From NCBI GenBank assembly GCA_034423135.1, contig DAOUJC010000012.1, positions 1 to 60,023 of the forward strand: a stretch of 60,023 nt of DNA, written 5' to 3'. Shown here in pieces: positions 15,697 through 23,186 of the stretch (the first letter of the stretch is position 1; each line of letters begins with the position of its first letter). Origin of the DNA: JAPPHY01 sp034423135 (GTDB lineage: Bacteria > Chloroflexota > Dehalococcoidia > Lucifugimonadales > UBA2985). A model generated the notes under the pieces. The model made no database searches, had not been told where the DNA came from, and saw nothing but the letters and a program-made list of their open reading frames with translations. Made by a program: the position numbers and the translations under genes.

Positions 15697-17178
15697 CTAG
15701 TCCAGCTTCCTTATGCTGGGCATGAAGACCAGCGCATAGGCGCAGCAAGCTATCAGCAGGATAGCCATGCCGCCCACCGCCCACTGCACGCCGATCATGT
15801 CTGTCATTATGCCCGCGAAGACCACTCCGAAGCTCGTAAGGCCGAACTCCATCATCATCAGGCTCATCACGCGGCCCCGGTACTCGTCCTGCACGTAGTA
15901 CTGGAGGAGCGTGTTGCCCAGAGTCATCCTGGCCGTCTGGCCTATGCCCACGAAGAAGATGAACCCGAACGCAAGAGCCACTGCATAGCTCGGCACCCAG
16001 CTGGCTGAGAAAAACATCCCTACAAGCGCGACGCCAAGCACCAGGCTGCCGGCAAGCAGCATGAAGCCGCGCTTCTTGTTGGGAAGAGAAGCCAGCACGA
16101 TCGAGCCAAGCATGGCTCCGATGCCGGACACCATCAGCAGGAAGCCGTAGCCCCGCTCATCCATGCCCAGGACGTCATCCGTGAGCGCCGGCAGCAGCAT
16201 CATGTATGGCATGGACAGCAGTGTCACAAAGAATATGACTACCAGCACCATGAGAATCGTCCTGTCGCCCCTGACGTATCTCAACCCGTCAACCACGTCC
16301 CGAATTGCCCCGCGGCCACGTAGCGACACGACGCCGGTCCTGGGCATCAGGGCGATGAAGATCACGGCCACGATGTACATGGCCGTCATGACGAAGTAGA
16401 CAGCATCATATCCCATGAAGTAAATGATGAACCCCACCGGTACCGGTGCCAGCAGCCGCATGGCGTTCATGCCGAAGGTGTTGAGCGCCACGGCGTTCAT
16501 CAGCTCTTCCTGACCAACTATGTCCGCAATCATCGCCTGGCGGGACGGCATCATGAGACCCATGACGGTGCCCTGCAAGAGAGCGGCCACAACCAGGAGG
16601 AGCCAGGAGCCGGACCGCTCCTCGGTCATCAGGCCGGTCATAAGCATGATTGCGACCATAAGGGAGATGGCTGCCGAGGCCGCTTGCCCCAGCAGCAGCA
16701 CGTACTTCTTCTCCACACGGTCGGCAATGACGCCGCCGAAGAGGGAAAAGAACAGCATGGGCGCGGCGTTGCCCAGGGCCATGATGCTGAGGGCAAAGCC
16801 GGATCCGGTGAGCTCGTAGACCAGCAGGGCACGCGCCACCATCTGCATGTTCATGGCGGCCATCTGGCCGATCACTGCGCCGTAGAATAGGCGGAACGCG
16901 GGATACTTGAAGGAGGTGAAGGTCCTCAGGTTGCGCAGCGACATCTGGCCGCCGCCTCTGTAGCCGCCCATACCACCCTGGGCATACGTTGTAGGGCGCG
17001 CGCCTCCGTCGTGGCCGTTGCCGCCTTCGGCGGCCGCGGGAACCGCAGGTGGCTCTTGCGTTCGAACGGCGGCCGCCATCGCCTCGCGAGCGCGGCTCGT
17101 GTCCAGCGACTCCTGGGCGCGGCCGCTGTCGTTGCCGTTGGTCGGCGCAGCTCTTTCGTCTCGGGTTGGCGGCTGCAT
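15697..17178 (-). CDS. MFS exporter (MFS_3/EntS-like), first in array
   Basis: About 493 aa with a long hydrophilic N-terminal region (residues 1-80, rich in Ala, Gly, Arg) before the first helix (FRLFYGAVIGQMAAMNMQ). Motif A is GGVIADRVEKKYVL and the family motif is MPSRQAMIADIVGQEELMN. ATG 17178 follows agga at about seven bases. It is the first transporter after the MarR gene, separated by about 90 nt, and so probably the most directly MarR-controlled. Substrate unknown; organic or toxic small-molecule efflux is the usual role. Confidence 0.9.
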   Translation of the reverse strand: MQPPTRDERAAPTNGNDSGRAQESLDTSRAREAMAAAVRTQEPPAVPAAAEGGNGHDGGARPTTYAQGGMGGYRGGGQMSLRNLRTFTSFKYPAFRLFYGAVIGQMAAMNMQMVARALLVYELTGSGFALSIMALGNAAPMLFFSLFGGVIADRVEKKYVLLLGQAASAAISLMVAIMLMTGLMTEERSGSWLLLVVAALLQGTVMGLMMPSRQAMIADIVGQEELMNAVALNTFGMNAMRLLAPVPVGFIIYFMGYDAVYFVMTAMYIVAVIFIALMPRTGVVSLRGRGAIRDVVDGLRYVRGDRTILMVLVVIFFVTLLSMPYMMLLPALTDDVLGMDERGYGFLLMVSGIGAMLGSIVLASLPNKKRGFMLLAGSLVLGVALVGMFFSASWVPSYAVALAFGFIFFVGIGQTARMTLGNTLLQYYVQDEYRGRVMSLMMMEFGLTSFGVVFAGIMTDMIGVQWAVGGMAILLIACCAYALVFMPSIRKLD

Positions 17179-17271
17179 CAAGCGTTCCTCACAACTTCAA
17201 TTGGTGGTGCGCATCAAACCCTCCGGATCCCTGCGGGGGAGTCAACTGCTCCGGAGGTCTGGAGGCGCAGC

Positions 17272-17769
17272 CTAGCTCCTAAGCGCTCCCTCGGGGATGG
17301 GGGCGTACTCGTGGGCCGTTCTGCGCACCGCCCTGATGAGGGGCTCCATTGCCCTGCACACCTCTTCGAGCTCTTCAATCGTCAGGGGCAACAGCCGCTC
17401 CTCCCAGCGGGAGCGCCGGGCGGCCAGGAGGCGCCTTGAAAGCTCGTGTCCCTGCTCCGTGAGGGCGCACAGCACCGAGCGCCGGTCGTCCGGGTCCGGC
17501 CAGCGGTTCACCAGGTGCTTCTCGACCAGCCGGTCCACAAGGCCCGTGGCCCTGGACATGGACACGTCAAGCGTCGACGCCAGCTCGTTCATGCGCAGGG
17601 ATCCCTCCTGCAGCAACCGGAACACCACCCGCACTTGAGGCATGCTCAGGTCCAGCGTGAACCACTCCGGGGACACGGAGTATGGCCCGGAATGCGCCAC
17701 CTCATCAAGGGCGTCAATCACCCTAACCATCAACTCCTGCCTGGACTCGGACTCTCCATCCAATGACAT
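17272..17769 (-). CDS. MarR-family regulator of the MFS array
   Basis: About 165 aa. The winged helix spans roughly residues 45-125 (MPQVRVVFRLLQEGSLRMNELASTLDVSMSRATGLVDRLVEKHLVNR, then the wing DPDDRRSVLCALTEQG). MarR dimers usually repress the gene beside them and release DNA on binding a phenolic or other small ligand. The start is placed at ATG 17769, not at an upstream ATG at 17823, because a good promoter overlaps the latter position. The four MFS genes follow on the same strand. Confidence 0.9.
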   Translation of the reverse strand: MSLDGESESRQELMVRVIDALDEVAHSGPYSVSPEWFTLDLSMPQVRVVFRLLQEGSLRMNELASTLDVSMSRATGLVDRLVEKHLVNRWPDPDDRRSVLCALTEQGHELSRRLLAARRSRWEERLLPLTIEELEEVCRAMEPLIRAVRRTAHEYAPIPEGALRS

Positions 17770-17821
17770 TTCACCCCACCACAAGATTTCTGAGGTTTGG
17801 GATATTTCACCCAGCGTGAAC

Positions 17822-17849
17822 ATTTTAAATCCGTAGTTCAGGTTGTCAA
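17822..17849 (-). promoter_or_regulatory. Sigma70-type promoter for marR-MFS array
   Basis: On the minus strand: -35 TTGACA (17849-17844), 16-nt spacer, -10 TAAAAT (17827-17822). The predicted transcript begins near 17815, leaving a leader of about 45 nt before ATG 17769. The remainder of the 17850-18148 spacer shows no gene; it holds the 5' region of the divergent glycosylase gene. Confidence 0.65.
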
Positions 17850-18148
17850 TACTTCCACACCAGACTTTCGCGAAATGTAATGATTAGGGCGGTATAGCGA
17901 CGATACCTAACCTTAGATGCACTCCCGAACGGTACGATGCATAGAGAACTGACCCGAATATTAACGGGGAGTTACATGTTAGGCCGACGTGCATCACAAC
18001 TCGCCTTCATCCGGAGTCGGATGGCGCAGATTCTGGACTACCGGCCGCCATGTGACGGGGCTTCGCACTTGCGGTATCATGGTGCTTGGGCGGGCGACCG
18101 CACCACACTCGTTTGCGACAGCGGAGCGCCCGGAGGAAGGAGACCGGA

Positions 18149-18646
18149 TTGACACCACAGGACGAGGCGCTAAGCGAGATTGAGCAGTGGGCGCAGGGCG
18201 ACCCGCTCAGGGAGTGGTACGCCCGCGAGGTCTGGGGCAAGCCCACTGAAGACGACGACTCGCTCTTCGAGGTCATGAGCCTACAGGTTTTCCAGGCCGG
18301 GCTAAGCTGGCACCTCATCCTCACCAAGCGCGACGCCTTCCGCAACGCCTTCCACGGCTGGCGCATCGACGAGGTGGCCGCGATGGAGCCGCCGGACGTC
18401 GAACGCCTTCTGCTCAATGCTGCCATAATTCGCAACCGCAAGAAGATCGAGGCCTGCATCTCGAACGCCCGCGTTGTGCAGGAGCTACAGCAAGAGCACG
18501 GCGGGTTCTGCAACTGGTTCTACCGGGTGCTGCCCGGCGACGACCTCTCCTCCCTCCAACGGGAGCTGCGCGGCAGGTTCAAGTTCATTGGGCCGGAGAT
18601 CGCGCGCATGTGGCTGATGGCCTCCGGCCGCATCCCGGACAGTTGA
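18149..18646 (+). CDS. DNA-3-methyladenine glycosylase I-like (Tag family), zinc site missing
   Basis: 165 aa. It has the Tag core (DDSLFEVMSLQVFQAGLSWHLILTKRDAFRNAFHGWRIDEVAAM, then the GIIRHR-like AAIIRNRKKIEACISNAR, then FKFIGPEI). Tag removes 3-methyladenine from alkylated DNA. E. coli Tag holds its ends together with a Cys/His zinc site (N-terminal Cys and His, C-terminal His and Cys). None of these four is present here, and the C-terminus is shorter. TTG 18149 is supported by ggaggaagg just upstream. Activity on the same lesion is likely but not certain. Confidence 0.85.
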   Translation: MTPQDEALSEIEQWAQGDPLREWYAREVWGKPTEDDDSLFEVMSLQVFQAGLSWHLILTKRDAFRNAFHGWRIDEVAAMEPPDVERLLLNAAIIRNRKKIEACISNARVVQELQQEHGGFCNWFYRVLPGDDLSSLQRELRGRFKFIGPEIARMWLMASGRIPDS

Positions 18647-18729
18647 TTGGTTAGGGTGCGCGTGGCTCACTCTACGCCGTCGTCTCCGCGGATGAGGGGA
18701 CTTTGCTGCCCCCGGCAGAAATCGGCATG

Positions 18730-18756
18730 TTGACACGCCCACATTTGTGGTAAACT
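18730..18756 (+). promoter_or_regulatory. Probable promoter of the molybdenum hydroxylase gene
   Basis: TTGACA at 18730-18735, 15-nt spacer, TAAACT at 18751-18756, about 55 nt before the gene start. The spacer is short, so the exact -10 is uncertain. Confidence 0.45.
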
Positions 18757-18811
18757 ATTGCACGAACTGAGGCACAAACCCTCTATTCCCACGACTTTCG
18801 CAGGAGGTAGC

Positions 18812-21139
18812 ATGCTGGACTACAAGCCCAACATTGTTCTGTCAAACCAGGAGTTCAAGGTTGTGGGCTCTCGGCCCATTCGGCACGACGGCTACGACAA
18901 GGTGACCGGCCGAGCCCGGTACGCCGCGGACATCAGTCTGCCCGGAATGCTGCACGGCAAGGTGCTGCGAAGCCCGCACGCCCATGCCAGGATCAAGAAG
19001 ATCGACTGCAGCAGGGCGCTTGAGCTGCCCGGCGTCATGGCAGTCATGACGTCAGACGACCTGCCCGACCTTTCGGCCAGGGCTGCCGACCAGGAAGAGG
19101 GCTCCATCGCCAACCTGGGCTTCCGCACCAGGAACGTCATGGCGCGTGAGAAGGCGCTCTATCGAGGGCACGCAGTCGCTGCGGTGGCCGCCACAAGCGC
19201 CCACATCGCCGAGGAGGCGCTCTCCCTCATCGACGTGGAGTATGAGGTGCTTGAGCCGGTCCTGACCTCGCTCGACGCCATGAAGGACGATGCCCCAATC
19301 CTTCACGAGATGCTGGCCACGAGAGCCACCGCCGGCGGACCCGGCGGACTGGGCGACCAGGCTCCTGAGAAGGGCACCAACGTGGCCGCTCACTTCGAGT
19401 TCCGCGTCGGAGACATCGAGAAGGGCTTCGAGGAAGCCGACCTGGTGGTGGAGCGCGACTTCCACACAAAGCGCGTGCACCAGGGCTACATCGAGCCTCA
19501 CTCCGCGACCGCCATGTGGGGCACGGACGGCTACGTCACCCTCTGGACCAGCACGCAGCAGCTGTTCGGCGTCCGCGAGGACCTGGCACGGCTGCTCGGC
19601 CTGTCCACCTCCAAGGTGAAGGTCATACCGATGGAGATCGGCGGCGGATTCGGCGGCAAGGGCACGAGCTATCTACCCGCCCTGGCGTCCACTCTCTCTC
19701 GCAAGACCGGCCGCCCCGTCAAGTTGGCAATGAGCCGGATCGAGGTGTTCCTGGGCAGCGGCCCCACCTCCAGCTCCGACATCACGGTCAAGATTGGCGT
19801 CAACAAGGAAGGCCAGATCACGGCCGCCGAGGCTCACCTCATCTACGAGGCAGGCGCGTTCCCCGGCTCCTCAGTGGGCGGTGGCGCACGCTGCATGTTC
19901 TCGCCGTACGACATCCCCAACGGCTACATCGAGGCCTTCGACGTGCTGACGAACACCCAGAAGGTGGCGGCCTACCGGGCGCCCGGCGCTCCCATGGGCG
20001 CCTTCGCCGTGGAGCAGGTGCTGGACGAGTTGGCCGAGCAGTTGGGCATGGACCCCATGGACCTGCGCCTGGTCAACGCCGCCAAGGAAGGCACCCGTCA
20101 GGTGACCGGCCCCGTATTCGGCAAGATTGGCTGCGTGGAGACCTTTGAGGCCGCCAAGCAGCACCCGCACTACACCGCGCCGCTCTCCGGCCCCAACCAG
20201 GGCCGCGGCGTGGCAGCCGGCTTCTGGGGCAACGGCTCCGGCCCGGCAAGCGCCCTGGCCACCGTGAACGCGGACGGCACCGTGAACCTGATTGCGGGAG
20301 CGCCCGACATCGGCGGCACCCGGGTGGTCATGGCGATGCACTTGGCCGAGACGCTGGGCATCTCCGCCGAGGACGTGCGCCCCTCCATCGGCGACACCGA
20401 GTCCATCGGCTTCAGCACCGGCGCTGGCGGCAGCAGCGTGGCGCAGAAGATCGGCACCGCGTGCCACCTGGCGGCTCTGGACATCAAGCAGCAGATGGTG
20501 GAGCGGGCGGCCAAGATCTGGGACGTGCCCGTGGAGGAGGTCGAGTACGACGACGGCGTCATCCAGAGCGCAACCGACTCCGAGCTGCGCCTCACCTTCA
20601 AGGACTTGGCGTCCCGCCTGAACGCCACCGGCGGCCCCATCTCAGGCAGGGCCAACCTGAATCCGGGCGGCGCAGGCGCTTGCTTCGCAATCAACATCGC
20701 AGACGTTGTGGTTGACCCGGAGACGGGCAAGGTGGACGTGATTCGCTTCACCGCCATCCAGGACGTCGGCAAGGCCATCCACCCCAGCTACGTGGAGGGC
20801 CAGGTGCAGGGCGGCGCAGTCCAGGGCATCGGCTGGGCCCTGAACGAGGAGTACTACTACAACGACGAAGGCAACATGGTGAACTCCAGCTTCCTGGACT
20901 ACCGGATGCCGATCAGCCTTGACCTCCCCATGATCGACACCGTGCTGGTGGAGGTTGCCAACCCCGGCCATCCCTACGGCGTACGCGGAGTGGGAGAGGT
21001 TTCGCTTGTGCCACCCATGGCAGCCATCGCCAACGCCATTCACAACGCCGTGGGCGTTCGCCTGAACAGCCTGCCCATGTCGCCCGGCAGGGTCATGGAA
21101 GCGCTGTGGGCCAACGGCAGTGCCAACGGAGGGGGATAG
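18812..21139 (+). CDS. Xanthine dehydrogenase/aldehyde oxidase family, Mo-cofactor subunit
   Basis: 775 aa. N-terminal ald_Xan_dh_C domain (VVGSRPIRHDGYDKVTGRARYAADI), then the cofactor-binding part with GGGFGGKG near residue 270, AYRAPGAPMGAFAVEQ near 390, GGAVQGIGWALNEEY near 670 and the catalytic-Glu segment GVRGVGEVSLVPP near 730. These enzymes hydroxylate aldehydes or N-heterocycles using Moco. The CO dehydrogenase signature AYRCSFR is absent, so this is not CoxL form I. The Fe-S and FAD subunits are not adjacent, which is unusual. ATG 18812 follows caggagg. A GG-ending sulfur carrier follows by 2 nt. Confidence 0.92.
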   Translation: MLDYKPNIVLSNQEFKVVGSRPIRHDGYDKVTGRARYAADISLPGMLHGKVLRSPHAHARIKKIDCSRALELPGVMAVMTSDDLPDLSARAADQEEGSIANLGFRTRNVMAREKALYRGHAVAAVAATSAHIAEEALSLIDVEYEVLEPVLTSLDAMKDDAPILHEMLATRATAGGPGGLGDQAPEKGTNVAAHFEFRVGDIEKGFEEADLVVERDFHTKRVHQGYIEPHSATAMWGTDGYVTLWTSTQQLFGVREDLARLLGLSTSKVKVIPMEIGGGFGGKGTSYLPALASTLSRKTGRPVKLAMSRIEVFLGSGPTSSSDITVKIGVNKEGQITAAEAHLIYEAGAFPGSSVGGGARCMFSPYDIPNGYIEAFDVLTNTQKVAAYRAPGAPMGAFAVEQVLDELAEQLGMDPMDLRLVNAAKEGTRQVTGPVFGKIGCVETFEAAKQHPHYTAPLSGPNQGRGVAAGFWGNGSGPASALATVNADGTVNLIAGAPDIGGTRVVMAMHLAETLGISAEDVRPSIGDTESIGFSTGAGGSSVAQKIGTACHLAALDIKQQMVERAAKIWDVPVEEVEYDDGVIQSATDSELRLTFKDLASRLNATGGPISGRANLNPGGAGACFAINIADVVVDPETGKVDVIRFTAIQDVGKAIHPSYVEGQVQGGAVQGIGWALNEEYYYNDEGNMVNSSFLDYRMPISLDLPMIDTVLVEVANPGHPYGVRGVGEVSLVPPMAAIANAIHNAVGVRLNSLPMSPGRVMEALWANGSANGGG

Positions 21140-21141
21140 TC

Positions 21142-21402
21142 ATGCCTGAGGTGTGGATGTCGCCAAGAATGCAGAGGCTCGTCGGCAAGGAGCAGGTGTG
21201 GGTGGACGGTGCAACCATTCGCCAGGTGGTAAACAACCTGGACAAGGAGTACCCGGGCATCAAGGACGAGCTGTGCGAGGAAGATGAGATCAACCCTGGC
21301 ATTGCCGTGGTTGTGGACGGCGAGACGTCCAACCTGGGCATGCTGGAGCGGGTCAAGGAGAACAGCGAGATCCACTTCATACCGGCGATGTCTGGCGGCT
21401 GA
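21142..21402 (+). CDS. MoaD/ThiS/CysO-type sulfur carrier protein
   Basis: 86 aa with a beta-grasp pattern (QVWVDGATIRQVVNNLDKEYPGIKDEL, then INPGIAVVVDGE) and the terminal ...IHFIPAMSGG. The final Gly-Gly is the hallmark of carriers that are adenylated by a MoeB/ThiF E1 and then thiocarboxylated. ATG 21142 lies 2 nt after the hydroxylase stop, with ggaggggg overlapping the end of that gene, so the two are co-translated. It could be a MoaD supplying sulfur for molybdopterin, or CysO-like, since IPAMSGG resembles the CysO end; the neighbour favours the former. A possible E1 is at 42057. Confidence 0.88.
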   Translation: MPEVWMSPRMQRLVGKEQVWVDGATIRQVVNNLDKEYPGIKDELCEEDEINPGIAVVVDGETSNLGMLERVKENSEIHFIPAMSGG

Positions 21403-21429
21403 AGCCGCCGGCATCAACAGAGGAGTTTC

Positions 21430-21466
21430 GAGAGGGGGCGGCCGCATGGCTGCCCCCTCTCTCTTT
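21430..21466 (+). terminator. Rho-independent terminator
   Basis: gagagggggcggcc (21430-21443) pairs with ggctgccccctctc (21448-21461), a 14-bp stem with one G-T pair and a GCAT loop, followed by tcttt. It ends the hydroxylase-carrier transcript. A smaller ggcggc/gccgcc hairpin overlaps the carrier stop codon (21394-21409). Confidence 0.8.
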
Positions 21467-21520
21467 GTGGGTGGTCGGCGCGGCGGACGCCGGGCGTCCG
21501 ACCCCGTAGGCTACCACCAC

Positions 21521-21740
21521 CGTCATTCCGAGCGGAGCCGAGCGACCGCGAGGCGCAGTCGAGGAATCCAAGACTTTCGGGTCTACTGAACACTCCGTCG
21601 TCACGTACACGCGGCACTTACGGGGGCGGCGGGGGTATGCAGGTGACACGTCATAGACTTCTCGACTCCGCTGCGCGGAGTTTACCCCCGTATCAAGTAC
21701 GGGGCAGGCTCTGAGCCCAGTCGAAGGGCTCGAAATGACA
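21521..21740. repeat. Intergenic repeat block with an occupied insertion module
   Basis: 21521-21570 is a cgtcattccgag...gaggaatcc palindromic repeat. 21661-21740 is a ctgcgcggagtttac...ctgagcccagtcgaagggctcgaaatgac repeat interrupted at 21685-21710 by a module reading ccccgtatcaagtacggggc plus aggct. A copy without the module occurs at 40931-40978. No gene is seen in 21467-21793. Confidence 0.7.
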
Positions 21741-21793
21741 TGTGGTGGGAGGGTGGCGCGCCTGCAGGAGGCCAAGAAGGGTGCGCGCGGGCC

Positions 21794-22720
21794 TCAGCAG
21801 GCCGGCAGGCCCAAATCGTCCAAGTCGTTATTCTCTACATCTCTTAGCGCATCCGGCGCGCATCCGCTCAGCTGGTTGCCAACGAGCCACAGCTCTTCCA
21901 GGTTAGTGAGGTTGCCCAACTCAGCAGGAATCTCTCCGCTCAGCTGGTTGCCCAAGAGCCACAGCGTTTGCAGGTTGGTGAGGTTGCCCAGCTCAGCGGG
22001 TATCTCCCCACTCAACCGGTTCCCCAAGAGGTACAAGTGTTTCAGATTGGAGAGTCGGCCCAACTCCGAAGGTATAACGCCAGTCAACTCGCTGTCCTCA
22101 AAATCGTTGCCGCTTAGGTCCAGGTATTCCAGGTTGGAGAGGTCGCCCAATTCCGGTGGAATCTCTCCCCTCAACAAGCTATTGCCGAGTCCCAACCACA
22201 TCAGGTTTGCCAGGTTGCCCAACTCCGCGGGTATCTCTCCGTTCAAACCGAAACCGTAGAGCTCCAGCCTTATGACACGTCCGTCGTCGTCAGCGGTAAC
22301 TCCGTACCATTCCCCGATTGCATCATCACTCAACCAGTTGTCTTCTTGAAAGTTCCACACCCTCCAGTTGGGTCCGTCCATCGCGTTATAGAGGCTGACC
22401 AGTGCCTCCCTGTCCGTTTCGGCGGAACCCTGGGCGGGCGCGGACATGGATTCCGGTGTCGTCGCAGCCGTCGATTCAGGCGCGTCGGCTGTCGGCTCGG
22501 GAGTGGCCGTGGCTCTTTCCGGCGTAGATGTGGAAGCGGCTCGTTCAGCAGTGGGCGATGCAGACGGCTCCGTGGATTCGAGCGTGGCCGTGGCCCTTTC
22601 CGGCGTGGATGTGGGGGCTGCCTGCTCAGCCGTGGGCGACGCGGAAGGCTCTTCAGAGCTGCAAGCGAGGAGGACCAGCAGAAGCATAGAGACGGTGATC
22701 CACCTGGTCATCAGGCGCAC
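21794..22720 (-). CDS. Leucine-rich-repeat lipoprotein
   Basis: About 308 aa. The signal peptide ends at a lipobox (LLLVLLAC), then an 80-residue Ser/Thr/Pro/Glu-rich spacer with internal repeats (EPSASPTAE, TSTPERATATPE). Next comes an LRR cap like that of plant receptor LRRs (DREALVSLYNAMDGPNW ... IGEWYGVTADDDGRV), then about six 24-residue repeats of the type SGEIPAELGNLTNLQTLWLLGNQL. It is likely anchored on the outer face of the membrane for protein or glycan binding. GTG 22720 sits at a good distance from ggagg; GTG 22729 and ATG 22711 are alternatives. The plant-like repeats suggest a horizontally mobile module. Confidence 0.88.
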   Translation of the reverse strand: MRLMTRWITVSMLLLVLLACSSEEPSASPTAEQAAPTSTPERATATLESTEPSASPTAERAASTSTPERATATPEPTADAPESTAATTPESMSAPAQGSAETDREALVSLYNAMDGPNWRVWNFQEDNWLSDDAIGEWYGVTADDDGRVIRLELYGFGLNGEIPAELGNLANLMWLGLGNSLLRGEIPPELGDLSNLEYLDLSGNDFEDSELTGVIPSELGRLSNLKHLYLLGNRLSGEIPAELGNLTNLQTLWLLGNQLSGEIPAELGNLTNLEELWLVGNQLSGCAPDALRDVENNDLDDLGLPAC

Positions 22721-22833
22721 TTTACCCACCTCCAGTCATGAGTATGAAGGCTATCGGGTATCCTATAGAGGACGTATGCTTGTGTCAACAATTGCATCCT
22801 TAGGGTATTTCCATGGTGTGCTGGTGGACAACA

Positions 22834-22995
22834 CCGCTCATCTCCGTATCAAGTACGCTGCAGGCTATGAGCGGGCCTGGGGTCAACGCGTTCCTACACG
22901 TAGTCCGCTCACCATGAGCGGGCTGGAGGCGGCTCACCGCGTAGGCACCGCGTTAGTCCGCTCACCCTGAGCCGTGTCGAAGGGCGTGAGCGGAC
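22834..22995. repeat. Cluster of gctcat/gagcgg palindromic repeats, one with the module
   Basis: 22834-22875 is ccgctcat, then the module (ctccgtatcaagtacgctgc plus aggct), then atgagcggg. A half copy (ccgctcaccatgagcgggc) is near 22904-22923 and a full one at 22956-22995 (gtccgctcac...gtgagcggac). The whole 22721-23186 spacer has no other gene that I can support. Confidence 0.7.
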
Positions 22996-23186
22996 TGGGG
23001 AAGGGCACGTGAAACATTGGTAGTCGCTGGATCGCGGCTTCCACCGCAACGACGGTCGCGGTTAGCCACGCGAGACGCGCCGACACACGGGACGTTTACA
23101 TGGAATGCCGTAAGTGCTACTCTCCCATGTATCCCCACGCCCGCCTCAGGCAAGACGGACGACAAGGACCTGAAAGCCTCTCCAAC

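Noticed and set aside
18812..21139. CO dehydrogenase large subunit
   Set aside because: The active-site AYRCSFR loop is absent (AYRAPGAPMG instead) and no coxM/coxS genes are adjacent; a general aldehyde oxidase/xanthine dehydrogenase member is safer.
22834..22995. CRISPR array from repeated gctcat/gagcgg units
   Set aside because: The units are palindromic, vary in sequence and spacing, occur singly or in pairs across the window, and have no cas genes; they are REP/BIME-like.
23100..23186. 29-codon N-terminal extension of the MFS gene
   Set aside because: It is hydrophilic and Cys/Pro-rich, without a ribosome-binding site; the transporter N-terminus begins at ATG 23187.
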